From the NCBI GenBank assembly GCA_009760855.2, contig WPIO01000039.1:3488226-3552225 (forward strand): a stretch of 64,000 nt of DNA. The letters are read 5' to 3'. Every line of letters starts with the position of its first letter. Positions within the stretch are counted from its first letter, which is position 1. This document shows, in pieces, positions 12,191 to 23,300 of the stretch. Position numbers and translations under genes: made by a program. Source of the DNA: Cristatella mucedo. Its lineage: Eukaryota; Bryozoa; Phylactolaemata; Cristatellidae. Below the pieces are notes generated by a model, which was given only the letters and a program-made list of their open reading frames with translations, did no database searches and was not told the origin of the DNA.

Positions 12191-12499
12191 TAAAGCAGGC
12201 ATGGAGAACTATAATGAGGTCGGAGAAGCCCGAGATAGAGGACTTTGGGAGGAGGGCAACAGACCAATGCCACCAATGGAAGCTTTTTGTCGAATGAACT
12301 CAAAATAAGAGATTCCAAAGGCTGTTTCGAGGGGACTGCAACGGTCATGAAATTGGGGGCTGAACGGGCGACAATGGCGACTCCGCTACCAGTTTTGATT
12401 TATCAAATTTATCTTATTCGATTTATGGAGTATGAAATAAGGAGAAGCCTCTCGGGGACACGTCTTTTATGGTCAGGTTTTAGCTCTTAGCTCCGAGGT

Positions 12500-13280
12500 C
12501 TTAACTCTCGATTTTGAAAAAGCATGAGGGAGATTTGAACAAACTTTGGCTTTGTCAATTTTGGCAACGAGACTAGGTTTGCAACGCCGCACCATATCTC
12601 CTAGCAAATCAACACCCCGGATGAACAGTCACCACCTTGTTATCCTATACATAATTGGAGGGGTTTAATTGCATGGGCTTGGGTTGAGGCTGCCTGGAAC
12701 CACCTTCAGCCATACTCATAGGAGGGAGACTTTAGCCGCCCTCCTACCCCAACCGTTGACAATACGATCCTGACGTTTACTTAACCACTTTACTTTACTT
12801 TACGCCGCAAACATTAACACTGGGCTAGAGGATGGTCAAGCAGCACGACCAGAGCCTTTTAGCAACGAAGCAGTGGGCGACCAAGTGGGGGTGGCACGAA
12901 CAGCGAGCCCCACGACAAGCATTGGCAGCTTCGACGCTTGAGATAACTAGCGAGTCAGTTAAAACCAAAAGCCTGCTCTCGCGTGCCGCGAACCTGAAAA
13001 TAGCTCGCAGCAGGACAAAAGCTCACTGAAACGCGCCGTCAAAACCGCGAAATAATATGAGCGTGCAGGACAGAAGCAAGCCGACGAAAGAGCTCAATAA
13101 CTAATTACATGAAAGGCTATACATGCAAAATGCACAGTAAAAGTTGCATTGCTTGCCCTGACAGTTATGCCAGCTTTTAAATATATTTCGAAATGGCGTA
13201 GTCGCACAGAAAGAGTAACCATAGCCTAATAATCTAAGCCAAAATTTTAAATAGATGCTCAGGCTTCGCGAAATTCCTTG
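12500..13280. other. No recognisable gene
   Basis: Mixed sequence between the fossil LINE A and the foldback-like structure. The ORF at 12832-13029 has no family resemblance. I see nothing supported here. Confidence 0.5.
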
Positions 13281-14059
13281 GAGGTAATCTCAAGCAAGGA
13301 CTGGGTTGTTGATGTCTCGAGCGCAACTATTCGGGTCACACAAATAACTGCGGTAAATTCCGTTACAGACAATAATAGTCAGAACATTGCGGTTTTGCGA
13401 ACACAATTTCATGCAATTGTGCTTACAAGCTCTCGAGCGGCCTCAGATGGCCTCCGGTCAGCCCGCATATTTAAATATTCAAACCGCGATACAGCTGCCA
13501 TTACCACAACAGGCATCGTGCAAGTGTGTTTCAAAGTCCACATAGTACATGTTGGTACGGCGCCGCCCTCAAAATTTCTTCGTGAAAATGCGCATCCTCG
13601 TCATTCTAACGCAGTGGCCTTCAATGGCTTAAACCGCCGAGCTATTCCGAACTGCGACAGAACTGCCATATCCATGATTGGCTTCGTGTACCTTCAGTTT
13701 TGATTCCTCATTTCGGGAAACAGCGCCCTGGGTTAACCAAAAAAATGGTATGGCATATTGCATGGACATTAACATGCTATTACTTCCAATGGCCCGGACT
13801 AGCCAACCTCCATACGTAATTGAACTGCAATACAGCTGCTATTTCCACACTAAACTTTGAGCAACCGAAGCTTCATTTCGCGTTTTCGCACACAGTGTTT
13901 CGAGTTTACCAACCGATTTTCAAGATATAGTCCATGCCAGTTCTCAACAATTGACCGGGCCAGCTCGACATTTCGAACAGCGATACAGCCACTATTCCAA
14001 CAATAGGCACTGTTTGACTGCAGTTTTGACAATTTTGATTGCTTATTATAGAATAAAGT

Positions 14060-14850
14060 ATTCCGGATTTACTCGCCATATTTTATGTGATTTCGCCAGC
14101 GCGCTATATTGCTATTGTAGCCGGGTTCGCGGGGTCAGAGGCTATTTCCGGCCAAGTCCCGCCATGCTCAGGCCACGCAGCCAACCGAGCTAGGCTAAGA
14201 CGAGCGGCCGTACGGTTAAACTTCGTTATAAAATCGTATGCGTCAGCAAAAACAGAGGTATCAAGCAAGTCTACATGAAGGATCCTACACACAGTAACTC
14301 ATAGGGGTGCGAGGTGACGCCGCAAGCGCGAACAGACGCGTTAGTTGCTCAGTCGGCTTCCGCAGTCCCGCCGCTGGACCGACTTCCGTTCCAACAGTAC
14401 GAGCGTACGCCGTCAAAGATCCGGCTAGCTGACTAACTGTTTGGTTAGTCAGAGTCGACGTCTACCATGGTCGAGAGCTTCTTCCGCCGAAAGACGCCCA
14501 CTCACGGGGAGAGGCACGAACACGCTACACAGGGAACGCGGCGGAATATACGTCACAGTACAACGAGCGTGCTATCCAGCTCCGCTAGGGCCATGAGCAC
14601 TCGTCACCTTGCGTGCGTGGCCACATTGCCGGAGCACGCCTGCATCCATTTAGGTGCGTAACTCGGCGAGACCAGGAGCCTCCAACACCACGACTTACTC
14701 GGCCAACTTCCGTTCCCCAAGGGCCGCGATGTGCTCTCGTCCCCACACATCCGGCCATGCCCATAGGTCAGACCCCCAGCCTAGCCGGTGACCCTTACCA
14801 CATTACATCGGTAGTGTCGCAGCCAACCGAACATAGCCTGGATACACTAT
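14060..14850. other. GC-rich core between the inverted arms
   Basis: Base composition shifts to GC-rich with many CpG sites. Short ORFs on both strands (for example 14467-14661 plus, starting MVESFFRRKTPTHGERHEH) have no recognised family. A hairpin lies at 14429-14452. This could be cargo of the foldback-like element or host sequence caught between two arrays. Confidence 0.4.
14429..14452. other. Perfect 9-bp hairpin
   Basis: CTGACTAAC, a six-base loop, then GTTAGTCAG. It sits in the middle of the GC-rich core, close to the centre of the inverted arms. Function unknown. Confidence 0.6.
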
Positions 14851-15722
14851 GGCCTTTGATTGCCGGACCATTGGAGGCCAGTGTTGGAACACGCTCACTC
14901 AATGCCACAAAAGTAGGTAGGTAAACCCGATGGCTTTTTCTATAATGTATAATCAAAACCACTTTTTTATAACCTGTTTTATAAAATCTATCAGGAAATG
15001 GCAGCTGCTTCGCATTTGGAATATGTATGAAAGCTGACTGGCCCGAACCATTTGAGGCCATCACGTGAAAACGCACGTGCACAGTTGCAATGAAATCTTA
15101 AGGATGATCCCGAAACACCGTTTATTATACTGACGAATAAAAACCAGTTGTGGGACGCCTCGTGAGAAAATGGCAGCTGTATCGCCTTTAAAATATGTAA
15201 GGAGGCTCGCTGGTCCGGGCCATTAGAGGTCATAGCATGAGATAGCATATGCACTACGTGAAATTTTATTGGTAAATCAGGAAAGCGGTTTTCTGGAAAT
15301 TAGCATCGAAACCGCGGCTGTGAATGGCTAACCGCGGAAATGGCAACTGTATAGCACTTTGATTATGTAGGGAGGATGGGTGGCCCGGGCCATTGAAAGC
15401 CGCAGCAAGTTTGGTGAGTTTAACTGGACCATCGCTTGCTATAATTTGCAATCAAAACCGCAGTTGCGAAAAGCTTTTGTTGAAACGGCAGCTGTAGGGC
15501 AGTTCGACTGCTTTGGGCCGCCATTTGGGCACGGTCATCAGAGGCCATAGCCTGAGAACGCTCAAGGAAAATCCCATGAAATTTGGTGGGTAAAGTTTGA
15601 ATATTGTACTCAATAGTTTTGAATAAAAACTGCAGTTCCGCGAAGTGTTTGTGGAAATTGCAGCTTTCGGACCGTAATAGCCCAGGAGGTTTGGTGCTTG
15701 CTTTGGACGACCGAGGACTTTA

Positions 15723-15835
15723 ATATAATTCATTTGTATTCATTGGTATAGCGCCCCGAGATAACTTAATCTCTGTTCAGGCGCTTCACATATGCCTCGG
15801 GGCTCGAGCACCTTAACCGCTGGACCAAACCTTAG
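15723..15835 (-). repeat. SINE2 copy (tRNA-like head, LINE-type hairpin tail)
   Basis: On the minus strand it reads a tRNA-like head (TGGTCCAGCGGTTAAGGTGC), then CATATGTGAAGCGCCTG, the inner stem around AGAGATTAAGTTATCTC, GGGCGCTATACCAATG and an AT-rich tail. The part between A box and B box is deleted compared with the 31660 copy. Inserted in the right arm of the foldback-like element. Confidence 0.65.
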
Positions 15836-15950
15836 GTAAGAATTCTTAAGTTGAGCGCTCCTTTATTGCCAACTGCAAGAGGTGTTCATAGCCGATAAGG
15901 CTCTTCTACCACTACACAATTATATCTGTTAAATCAGTGAAGATTCTTTT
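15836..15950 (+). repeat. SINE1 3' portion
   Basis: TCCTTTATTGCCAACTGCAA, then AGCCGATAAGGCTCTTCTAC and TCTGTTAAATCAGTGA match the body and tail of SINE1. The tRNA-like head is absent. Confidence 0.65.
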
Positions 15951-16125
15951 AAGGGCCTTGGTAGCTCAGGAGGAAATGTGCTCCAACTTCACGACCGAGG
16001 TGGTGGGTTTGAATCCTCTAGAGGGAGACCCTCTATTGCCCACTGCAAGCCGTGGTGATAGCCGTTAAGGCTCTTCTGTCGCTATACAAATGACGCTGAT
16101 AGATCAGCTAATATATTTTCTATCG
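15951..16125 (+). repeat. SINE1 copy, diverged
   Basis: Head GGCCTTGGTAGCTCAGGAGG, B-box-like GTGGGTTTGAATCC, body GAGACCCTCTATTGCCCACT, then AGCCGTTAAGGCTCTTCTGT and TGATAGATCAGCTA tail. It follows the partial SINE1 directly, giving two SINE1-derived segments in a row. Confidence 0.7.
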
Positions 16126-16309
16126 CCCTTTGAATGTGTAAATATGAAGGCTGACACGGGCCATTTGAGGATGTAGTGCGAGAACTCGAAAGGCTAGCTG
16201 CATGAAATGTGGCAGGTAACACCACTCTTTATAATTTGTAATCAAAACAGCTGTGTTCTGACGTTAATTGTGCAAATGGCAGCTGCATCACACTTATCCG
16301 TGATGCCCC

Positions 16310-17060
16310 AAATATTTCAGTTGCAAATTAAATCTTGGATTTCCACGTATATCTCTTAGCTGTCAATATATGTGTCTTTCTAGCAGTTTATCAAAGGTGC
16401 CATTACAGAAAGGCAGATTGGCGGCCAATTCGTCGAAAGCAACAGGAACATTGGCTACAGGCACGGAGCTCTGAGGTAAAATTATTTTGACGTGCGTTCG
16501 TCGATTTTCCTCATCACGGTATTCTGTTTCAAATTTGAATTCTTTAACCTGGCGTGTGAAATCCGGCAAACATCCAACTAGCTGCGCTCCAGGAAGGATG
16601 GTTGAACATGGATTTCTGATTGGCTTTCTCCAAATCTGACATTATCTTTGCCAGATTTAGAGTTTGCATTATTGAAGCATGACGAATCTAGATTTACTAT
16701 TATCATTTTCGCAACAAATGTGCAATGCAATACTTGTTTCTTTTTGGCATATCAACAATTAAGGATAATAAATTAAATCATATACTAAAAAAACTATTAT
16801 TATAGTTGTGTGCTTTTGTCATGCATGCATTTTTCGGGGTGGCTAGCCTTAGAGCTTTTCTCGGGGTGCCCTCGCGCACCTGTACAAATCAGCATTGAAA
16901 TTGCATTCTGAATGTTTGGCTACATGAATGGCATTCAATAACAGGTCTCCAAATTCTCGCAACCAGGCAGGAATCCAAATTCAGTTAAGAGAGCTGCCAT
17001 CACTGCAAAGGGCTGCTTGTCTAACTACAGATTAAAGCCAAGGAAAGCTGATATTGTGGC
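16310..17060. other. No recognisable gene; left flank of the CRYL1 duplication
   Basis: AT-rich sequence with a short minus ORF (16363-16569) that has no recognised family. The similarity between the two CRYL1 units stops at about 17060 on this side. Confidence 0.5.
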
Positions 17061-17138
17061 AACAAAGCGAAGGCAATTCCTGGATGCTCCTCCCTAAAGG
17101 CGACAGCAGTCACGAAATGCAATATGCCCCCTGGGTCT

Positions 17139-17368
17139 CTACTGTGAATGCTGCTGATTCATGTCCTTCTTCAGTTTAGCCAGAGCAATCAGGCGACCGT
17201 CTCGCCACAGTCGTCTGTCAGGAATATTCTCACGTGGCACAGACGCTGCCAGCTCATTTTCGATCTGCTGCGCAACGGGATCGTCCGGCTTCCAACTTGG
17301 TATACCGCCGAACGTTTGGGATAGGCCGGCGATCGTAGTTCCATAACGATCACAGTAGTTTATCATGT
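17139..17368 (-). CDS. CRYL1: CRYL1 copy a, terminal exon 6
   Basis: Acceptor TTACTTTCAG. It encodes [20 protein letters not shown], the WKPDD region and a basic C-terminal helix ([18 protein letters not shown]), with stop at 17139-17141. Its 3' ~160 bases show no differences by eye from copy b, while its 5' ~75 bases show about eight. Confidence 0.96.
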
Positions 17369-20300
17369 CTGAAAGTAAGACACCTCCATAAAATGCGGGC
17401 GGTCATTTTGGTTTTTGCATCACTTAAAAAAAGCAAAAAAGTGCCGTATACATCGACATGAAACATATTTCGATATTCGAGACAGCGGTACTTCAACTTT
17501 GAAGTCAGTAGAGAGGTATTCGGTAAGACACTAATTTAGCAAAGCTAGTGCCAGCAAGTCACTGAGCATGCAGTATCAAGCAGGTGTGCTGTAATTTCCT
17601 ATATTCTGATCAGGCAAACGTCTGTGAGAACCAATCAAAATTGCTTAAGATGCAAGCTCGCCAACTGACATGCAAAGGCCGAGAGTTAAAGAGCAATCGC
17701 TATGCTCAGATTGGTGGCCGGAAACGTACGTAGCAGGTGCTGCATAGAACCCATGAGTTCAACACTGGCACGTGGTTAATGCAAAAATACTCATGTTACT
17801 ACATCTAAGATACGATTTTGTTAAAATAATGTTGAGCCCCAATGTGACCTTATTAATATCCTGGCAAACCACCTCTACCGGTAAAGATATATCCACATTT
17901 CAATTAACCTTTCTGAATCTAGCCAAGGCCACAACTCTAGCCATTTTTTCTACATCCTTGTTATTTGGGAAACTAGCCTGGCTCAAGGCCTAGGATGACT
18001 TTTTTTATACTTGTAAGATCGCTGTGCTGAAGTGTAAGTTAAACAGTTGCAAAAGTTGCTATATTTAGTTCGAACTAAAGTAACACGTCGGTATTACAGC
18101 ATTAAGGCAGGTGTATCTCTAGTAGTAGTAGTAGTAGTAGTAGTAGCAGCAGCAATAGTAGCAGCAGTAGCAGAAGCAGCAGCGAGAGCAGCAGCGTATA
18201 CAAACTTCACGAGCTCTGCTTAGCGATTGGTTGGTAGAAACAAAGTGACCTGAAAGCCAAAGATTTTAAGCCACTTCGTTTTCTTCTATATCAGCCTGCT
18301 TTCTGGCAGACGTTGTCACCTCGATGGAAGAGGTACTAGCAAGGCTAAGCAGTTTTCATAACCACATTACCTGACTATGGCTAAGGGCACGTGTAACTGG
18401 AACTGAGAGGCGTGATATGATTACTTTGGTCATGGTATGGCATCCACAGATCAACATCAATGGCTAAACCATAGGAAGTGCGAAGTGTTGGGCTGACATC
18501 GTGTAGGCATATGCCTGATGAAAGCAGATGCAGCAAATGACTAAATTGTGGGGAGCATACATAATTAGCACAAAACGCACATGCAAAAAGAAAGATGAGT
18601 TCAAGTGACTCGTCCAGAAAAAAAATTAAAGTTTAACAATATCGCAACTACCATCTGCTCACCGTCGGCGTTGAGCCGTGCTGTCTCCAGTGGACCAAGG
18701 AAGGCATAGCGGTGACCTAAGCCAGAATGCATGACCTTGTCGACATCCTCGACACTCATGACACCACTCTACCAAGAAAACGAAACAGCTCCAACACGTT
18801 ATCTCTTTAAGAACCCTTAACAAAGGCAAAGTGCAACAGTATGACACTTCAAACGGCAGGGAATTAGGCCGAGGTCGTTCATACGTTGCTGCTGCTTGCT
18901 TTAGCTGCAAACATGGTCAGAGAATATGCAGCCAGCCGAAGTTGGAGTACACTTCTGACATAGCAATTCCAAGAAATTTAACCAAGTGTCTCCTCTGCTA
19001 ATACAGAGCTGTGGTTGTTCCTGGCGAGTCACTGCATACCGAGCAAAATTCGCACTCATCCCAGAAGGCTCATTATGAACTTAGTCTTGCATACTGTTTA
19101 CATTTCAACGCTGTGCATGTTATCGCTAACCACGTAATAATAATAATATACTTGATGAAGCGCCCTCAGAGAACTCAATCTCTTTCTAGCCACTTCACAT
19201 TTGCTGCAAAGGAAACCCGATCACATGGTGAGTGGTATCATGCTTGATAAACAACATGAATAACATGGTTAGGGATGACATGCACAGGGTCAGCATGTAA
19301 GTGTGGTTAGCGGCAGCATGCAGTGTCAGCACCCATAAGCACATCAAGGACGAATCACGGGACCCACTAAATGCTGTCCGAGATAGGTGTTGTTAATTTC
19401 TTTTTAAATGTGGTCAAGTCAAGGGATGTCATGACCCAAGTCAGGAGTGAGTTCCAAGCTTTGGGAGCATACAAACTAAAGGCACGGTCTCCAAAGGATT
19501 TGACGCTTGTACGAGGTATGGGTAAACAGTTAGATTCCAAAAAGGCTGGTGGTGCGATGCTTAGTCTGGTGGGGCAGTAGATCTGATAGGTAGGCTGGAG
19601 CCAAAGAATGAAGGGACCTGAAAGTAAGTGACAAAACTTTGAAGTCGATCCGTTGCTTGATTGGTAGCCACTGCAGGTCGGCGAGAAGTGGTGTGACGTG
19701 GCAACTGCGATGCTCACCACAAAAAAGCCTAGTGGCAGAGTTTTGCACCAGCTGTAAGTGCCTGATTCCACAGGCCGGTAGATCGGCAAGCAGTGAGTTA
19801 CAGACGTCAATACGAGATGTCACAAATGCATGGACCAACTAAGATGTAGGTGTGTGTGTATCTTCGTCTGTAACTCTACAAAGCCATAAAAACTAAGTGG
19901 GTGTTACGCAAGAGAGTTTTGTATAGCACACTCATTGCTTAAGCGGCTTTCGGTACGCATTTGGTAGCCAACAGACTTTGTCTCACACAACAAAAAGAAA
20001 GTGGGAAGCATAGCAGAGTCAGGAGAGCAGTTGAGGTAGTGAGTAGCATGGAAGTAGCAGCTCAGGACCGCTGAAAAGGATGAGCCATAGTCGGTAGTAG
20101 GAAAGTAATTGTCGTCGCGTAAGAACTGTGGAAGCGAGTTCCACAGTCTTGGACCTGCAGAGCAAAAGCTTCTGTCGCCAACGGGCTTTAAGAAGAAGAA
20201 TGGAACAGCTAATTTAATGTCCAAGCAGGACCGAGGGCACGAAGAGGCTGAAACTGGTGCAGCAGTTCAGCTAGGAAAGGAGGATTCAAGCCATGGCAGG

Positions 20301-23300
20301 CCTTGTGGGTCAGCGTAAGTATTTTGCTCTGTGATATTCCTGTCTAAAAAAACCCGAATTTTAGCAATTGTAAGTAGCTAAATTGTAGGCAGACTAAATT
20401 GTGGAGCTGATGTGGCCATCCAACGAAAGGTCATTTTGAAACATGACAGATTTTGTGCAGATTCAACAGGACATAAGCTGGCAGAGCCGATTTTGAGCAT
20501 TAATCTTTCCAATTTCTGAATCACATATGGTTTTCCCATAACTAGTAAGTTAATTTTATAATTGTTCAATTTTAGAAAATTTGCTGCCATCCATGTGCTG
20601 ATGTCATCAATACATGCAGCAAGAGAGTTGAGAGAATTCGACATGCTCGAGGGCTGGGAGGGATCAAAGCAAAGGTACAACTGAGTGTCATCCGCATAGA
20701 AGTGAAAGCCTAGATTGTGCATGGAAATCACATCAGCAAGAGGGAGAGTATAGACCGTGAAAAGAACCGGGCCCAGCACGGAGCCCTGAGGTACCCCATA
20801 TTTCAGAGGTACCTTGGATGATCTTTGTCCATTCACGTCAATACTCTGGAGTCTCCCACTGAGATAGGACCTGAACCACTGCAGAGCAGTGCCAGTGATG
20901 CCCAGGCGAGATGAGAGGCGCTCTAGAAGAACTTTGTGATCGATGGTATCAAAAGCTGCCGAAAGATCGAGCGAAACAAGCAGACACTACCTATGTCTGC
21001 ACTCCTAAGTAGGTCGTTGTACACCTGAAGAAATGCTGACTCTGTGGAGTGATTAGCTCTAAAGCCAGACTGGAACTTACTAGCAAGGTTTGAGGTTTCA
21101 ATAAATGAGTTTAGCTGGTCTGCCACGACTCGTTCCAGTGTCTTTGATAGGAATTTGTAGAAGGCAGACTGGGCAGAAGTAGCTCAAGTTCTCTTGGTCT
21201 AGTGTTGGTTTCTTGAGTAGTGGCCTGTCTGCAGCTTTTTTGAAAGATGCTGGGACACGACCTGAGGCTAATGACATATTAATTATGTTAGTTATGCATG
21301 GCAGCAGCAGATCAATGCAACGTAGGAGCAGGACGGTAGGAATAGGGTCCAAAGAACTTATTGTCTTCTTTGATTGGGATATGAACTTCAGGACGAGGTG
21401 ATTAGTAACCTGCTTGAATGTAGACATTGAAGTGCTGCAAGGAATCGAGGGACAGCATTCTAGGGGGGGTGATGCCATCGCAGGGATGGACTCCCTGATC
21501 TTGTCTACCTTATGGACAAAGAAGCTAGAGAAGCGATCAGCTATATCATCACAGGGATCATCAGGCAAAGAGCTAACCTGGGAGCCGTTGACAAGATGGT
21601 TGACCGTTGACATCACTATTTTTGGATTGTGCATCTGAGATTCAACAATATTTTTATAGAAGCTAGACTTGGCCTTTGCTAGGATTAATAATAATAATGC
21701 ACTTGATAAAGCGCCCTAAGAGAACTCAATCTCTCTCTAGGCGCTTCACATTTGCTGCAAAGGGAAACGCAATTGAATGGTGAGTAATATCATGCTTGAT
21801 AAACAAACAAAATGAATAACATGGTTAGGGGTGACATGCACAGGGTCAGCATGCAAATGTGGTTAGTGGCAGCATGCACAGTGTCAGCACGAATAAGCAC
21901 ATGAAGGACGAATCACAGGGACCCACTAAATGCTGTCCTAAATGGGTGTTTGTAAGTTCTTTTTTAATGTGGTCAGGTCAGGGGATGTTCTGACGCAGGT
22001 CGGGAGGGAGTTCCAGGCTGTGGGAGCATACAAACTAAATGCACGGTCTCCAAAGGATTTGAGGTTTGTACGAAGTATTTGTAGACTGTTGGATTCCGAA
22101 AAGCAGGTGGTACGATGCTTGGCCTGATGGGGGGAGTATATCTGAGAGATAGGCTGGAGCCAAAGAATGATGTGACCTAAAAGTGAGCAACAAAACCTTG
22201 ATTGGTAGGACCTACAATAATAGTTCTCGTATGCCTGTCGATGGACAGTCAGTCCTGATCTCGGGTATGCTTTTTAAGCTTGCGATTAGTAGACCTAGCT
22301 AGTTTAATGTCTGTGGTAAACCATAGACCGTCTGGGCGAGGGCGCACTGGGCGCTTTGTCAGAGGTGCTAACTCGTCGAGCATGTCAGATAGTGTCGTGT
22401 TGTAGCTATCTACCAATGATAACAGATCGGAAGGTGGACTGAACAGCAAAGGCGAGTCAGATATTCTCGCCAAGACAGCATCGATGTCAGGGGTCTTGAG
22501 GTTTCGCGATTTACAGGTGATTTTAGAGGAGCAAGGCACACATTGTTGACTAAATGAGATCTGCATGTGGTCAGATAAGCAGGATCTGGTAATAATTGGT
22601 GATAACAAAGTGCAGTTATATGAGAAAATTTGGTCATGTGTGTGACCCTTGATGTGAGTAGGGCCATGCACATGAGCTACAAGAGACAATGAGTCAGTCA
22701 ATTCACAAAATTCAGTGCTGAGGCGTCAGATAAGTTATCAAAGTAATGTCGAAATCACCCATAACGAGGAAGGGTCGATTTCTTGCACACAGAATCAAAA
22801 TGAGATCGGAGAAATCTTGGATTAAGCAGGATTAGGTACCCGAGAGCCATAGACACTGAAGTATGGGGTACTGCTCAGTGCTGCTCAGTGCTTGGTGCTG
22901 CTTGGTGCTGCTTCTCTTCTTACTGTACACTCTCCCTCTTGCCGTTGTGATCGCCAAGCACAATCTAGGCTTTCACTTCTACGCAGATGACAATTCAGTT
23001 GTGCCTTGGCTTTGATCCCTCCCAGCCGTAAGCATGGTGAACTCTCTCAACTCCCTTGCTGCATGTATTACTGACATCCGCACATGGATGGCAGCAAACT
23101 TTCTCAAATTAAATGACGATACAACTAAATTACTAGTTATGGGCAAACCAAGTGTGACTCAGAAATTGGAAAGGCTGACGCTCAAAATCGGCTCCGCCAG
23201 CATAACTCCTGTTGCATCTGCGCGAAATCTAGGTGTCCTGTTCCAAAGGGACCTTGCACTAGACGACCGCATTAGCTCCGCTGTAAAGTCTGGCTACTTT

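Larger units (their letters stand above)
9250..12500 (-). mobile_element. LINE family A (L2/CR1-type) copy, split by a nested insertion
   Basis: The 3' part is 9250-9800 (minus-strand tail, then WLPIKQ and LVCRERCSCHISPLL). The element resumes at about 10795 with reverse-transcriptase motifs (LGFHFYAEST replacing the catalytic FYADDT block, KLNDDKINLVDMGK, VAYARNLCVQFQRD) up to about 11700. From 11880 to 12500 it shows the endonuclease-side region, including FMTVAVPSKQPLESLILSSF read from 12348. The piece between 9800 and 10795 is a family B LINE inserted into it. Internal deletions and many stops make it a fossil. Family A encodes an APE-type endonuclease followed by a reverse transcriptase, as seen from comparing copies in this window. 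Confidence 0.8.
13280..16310. mobile_element. Foldback-like element: inverted arrays of ~170-bp subrepeats around a GC-rich core
   Basis: The right arm (about 14850-15720, resuming 16125-16310) contains diverged tandem copies whose recognisable anchor, AAATGGCAGCTGTATCGC or close variants, begins near 14998, 15171, 15340, 15484, 15654 and 16274, giving spacings of about 145-174 bases. The left arm (about 13280-14060) carries the same subrepeat in the opposite orientation, seen as GCGATACAGCTGCCATT (near 13487), GCGACAGAACTGCCAT, GCAATACAGCTGCTATT and GCGATACAGCCACTATT. Other subrepeat parts also match in inverted orientation (for example GGCCCGGACTAGCCAACCTC on the left against GAGGCTCGCTGGTCCGGGCC on the right). 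The ~0.8-kb core is GC-richer and unrelated. SINEs split the right arm. No transposase was recognised. Confidence 0.65.
19136..22880 (-). mobile_element. LINE family A copy with two nested LINE insertions
   Basis: The minus-strand order is: endonuclease side 22213-22880 ([33 protein letters not shown]), reverse transcriptase 20336-21685 ([66 protein letters not shown]), C-terminal part 19136-19845 and an ATT-type tail at about 19136. A family B piece (19846-20335) interrupts it at the [11 protein letters not shown] region, and a second short family A piece (21686-22212) interrupts it between endonuclease and reverse transcriptase. Frames are broken in several places. It lies in intron 4 of CRYL1a and has no counterpart in copy b. 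Confidence 0.85.

Noticed and set aside
14850-15733. Stack of similar minus-strand ORFs (about 60-95 codons) sharing NGPG and IQLPF motifs, looking like a small gene family
   Set aside because: They are the same ~170-base subrepeat read in the same frame; the frames break between units and no start or splice signals are shared.
13280-16310. CRISPR-like array from regularly spaced repeats
   Set aside because: Subrepeats are ~170 bases, diverged, and occur in both orientations; the genome is eukaryotic.
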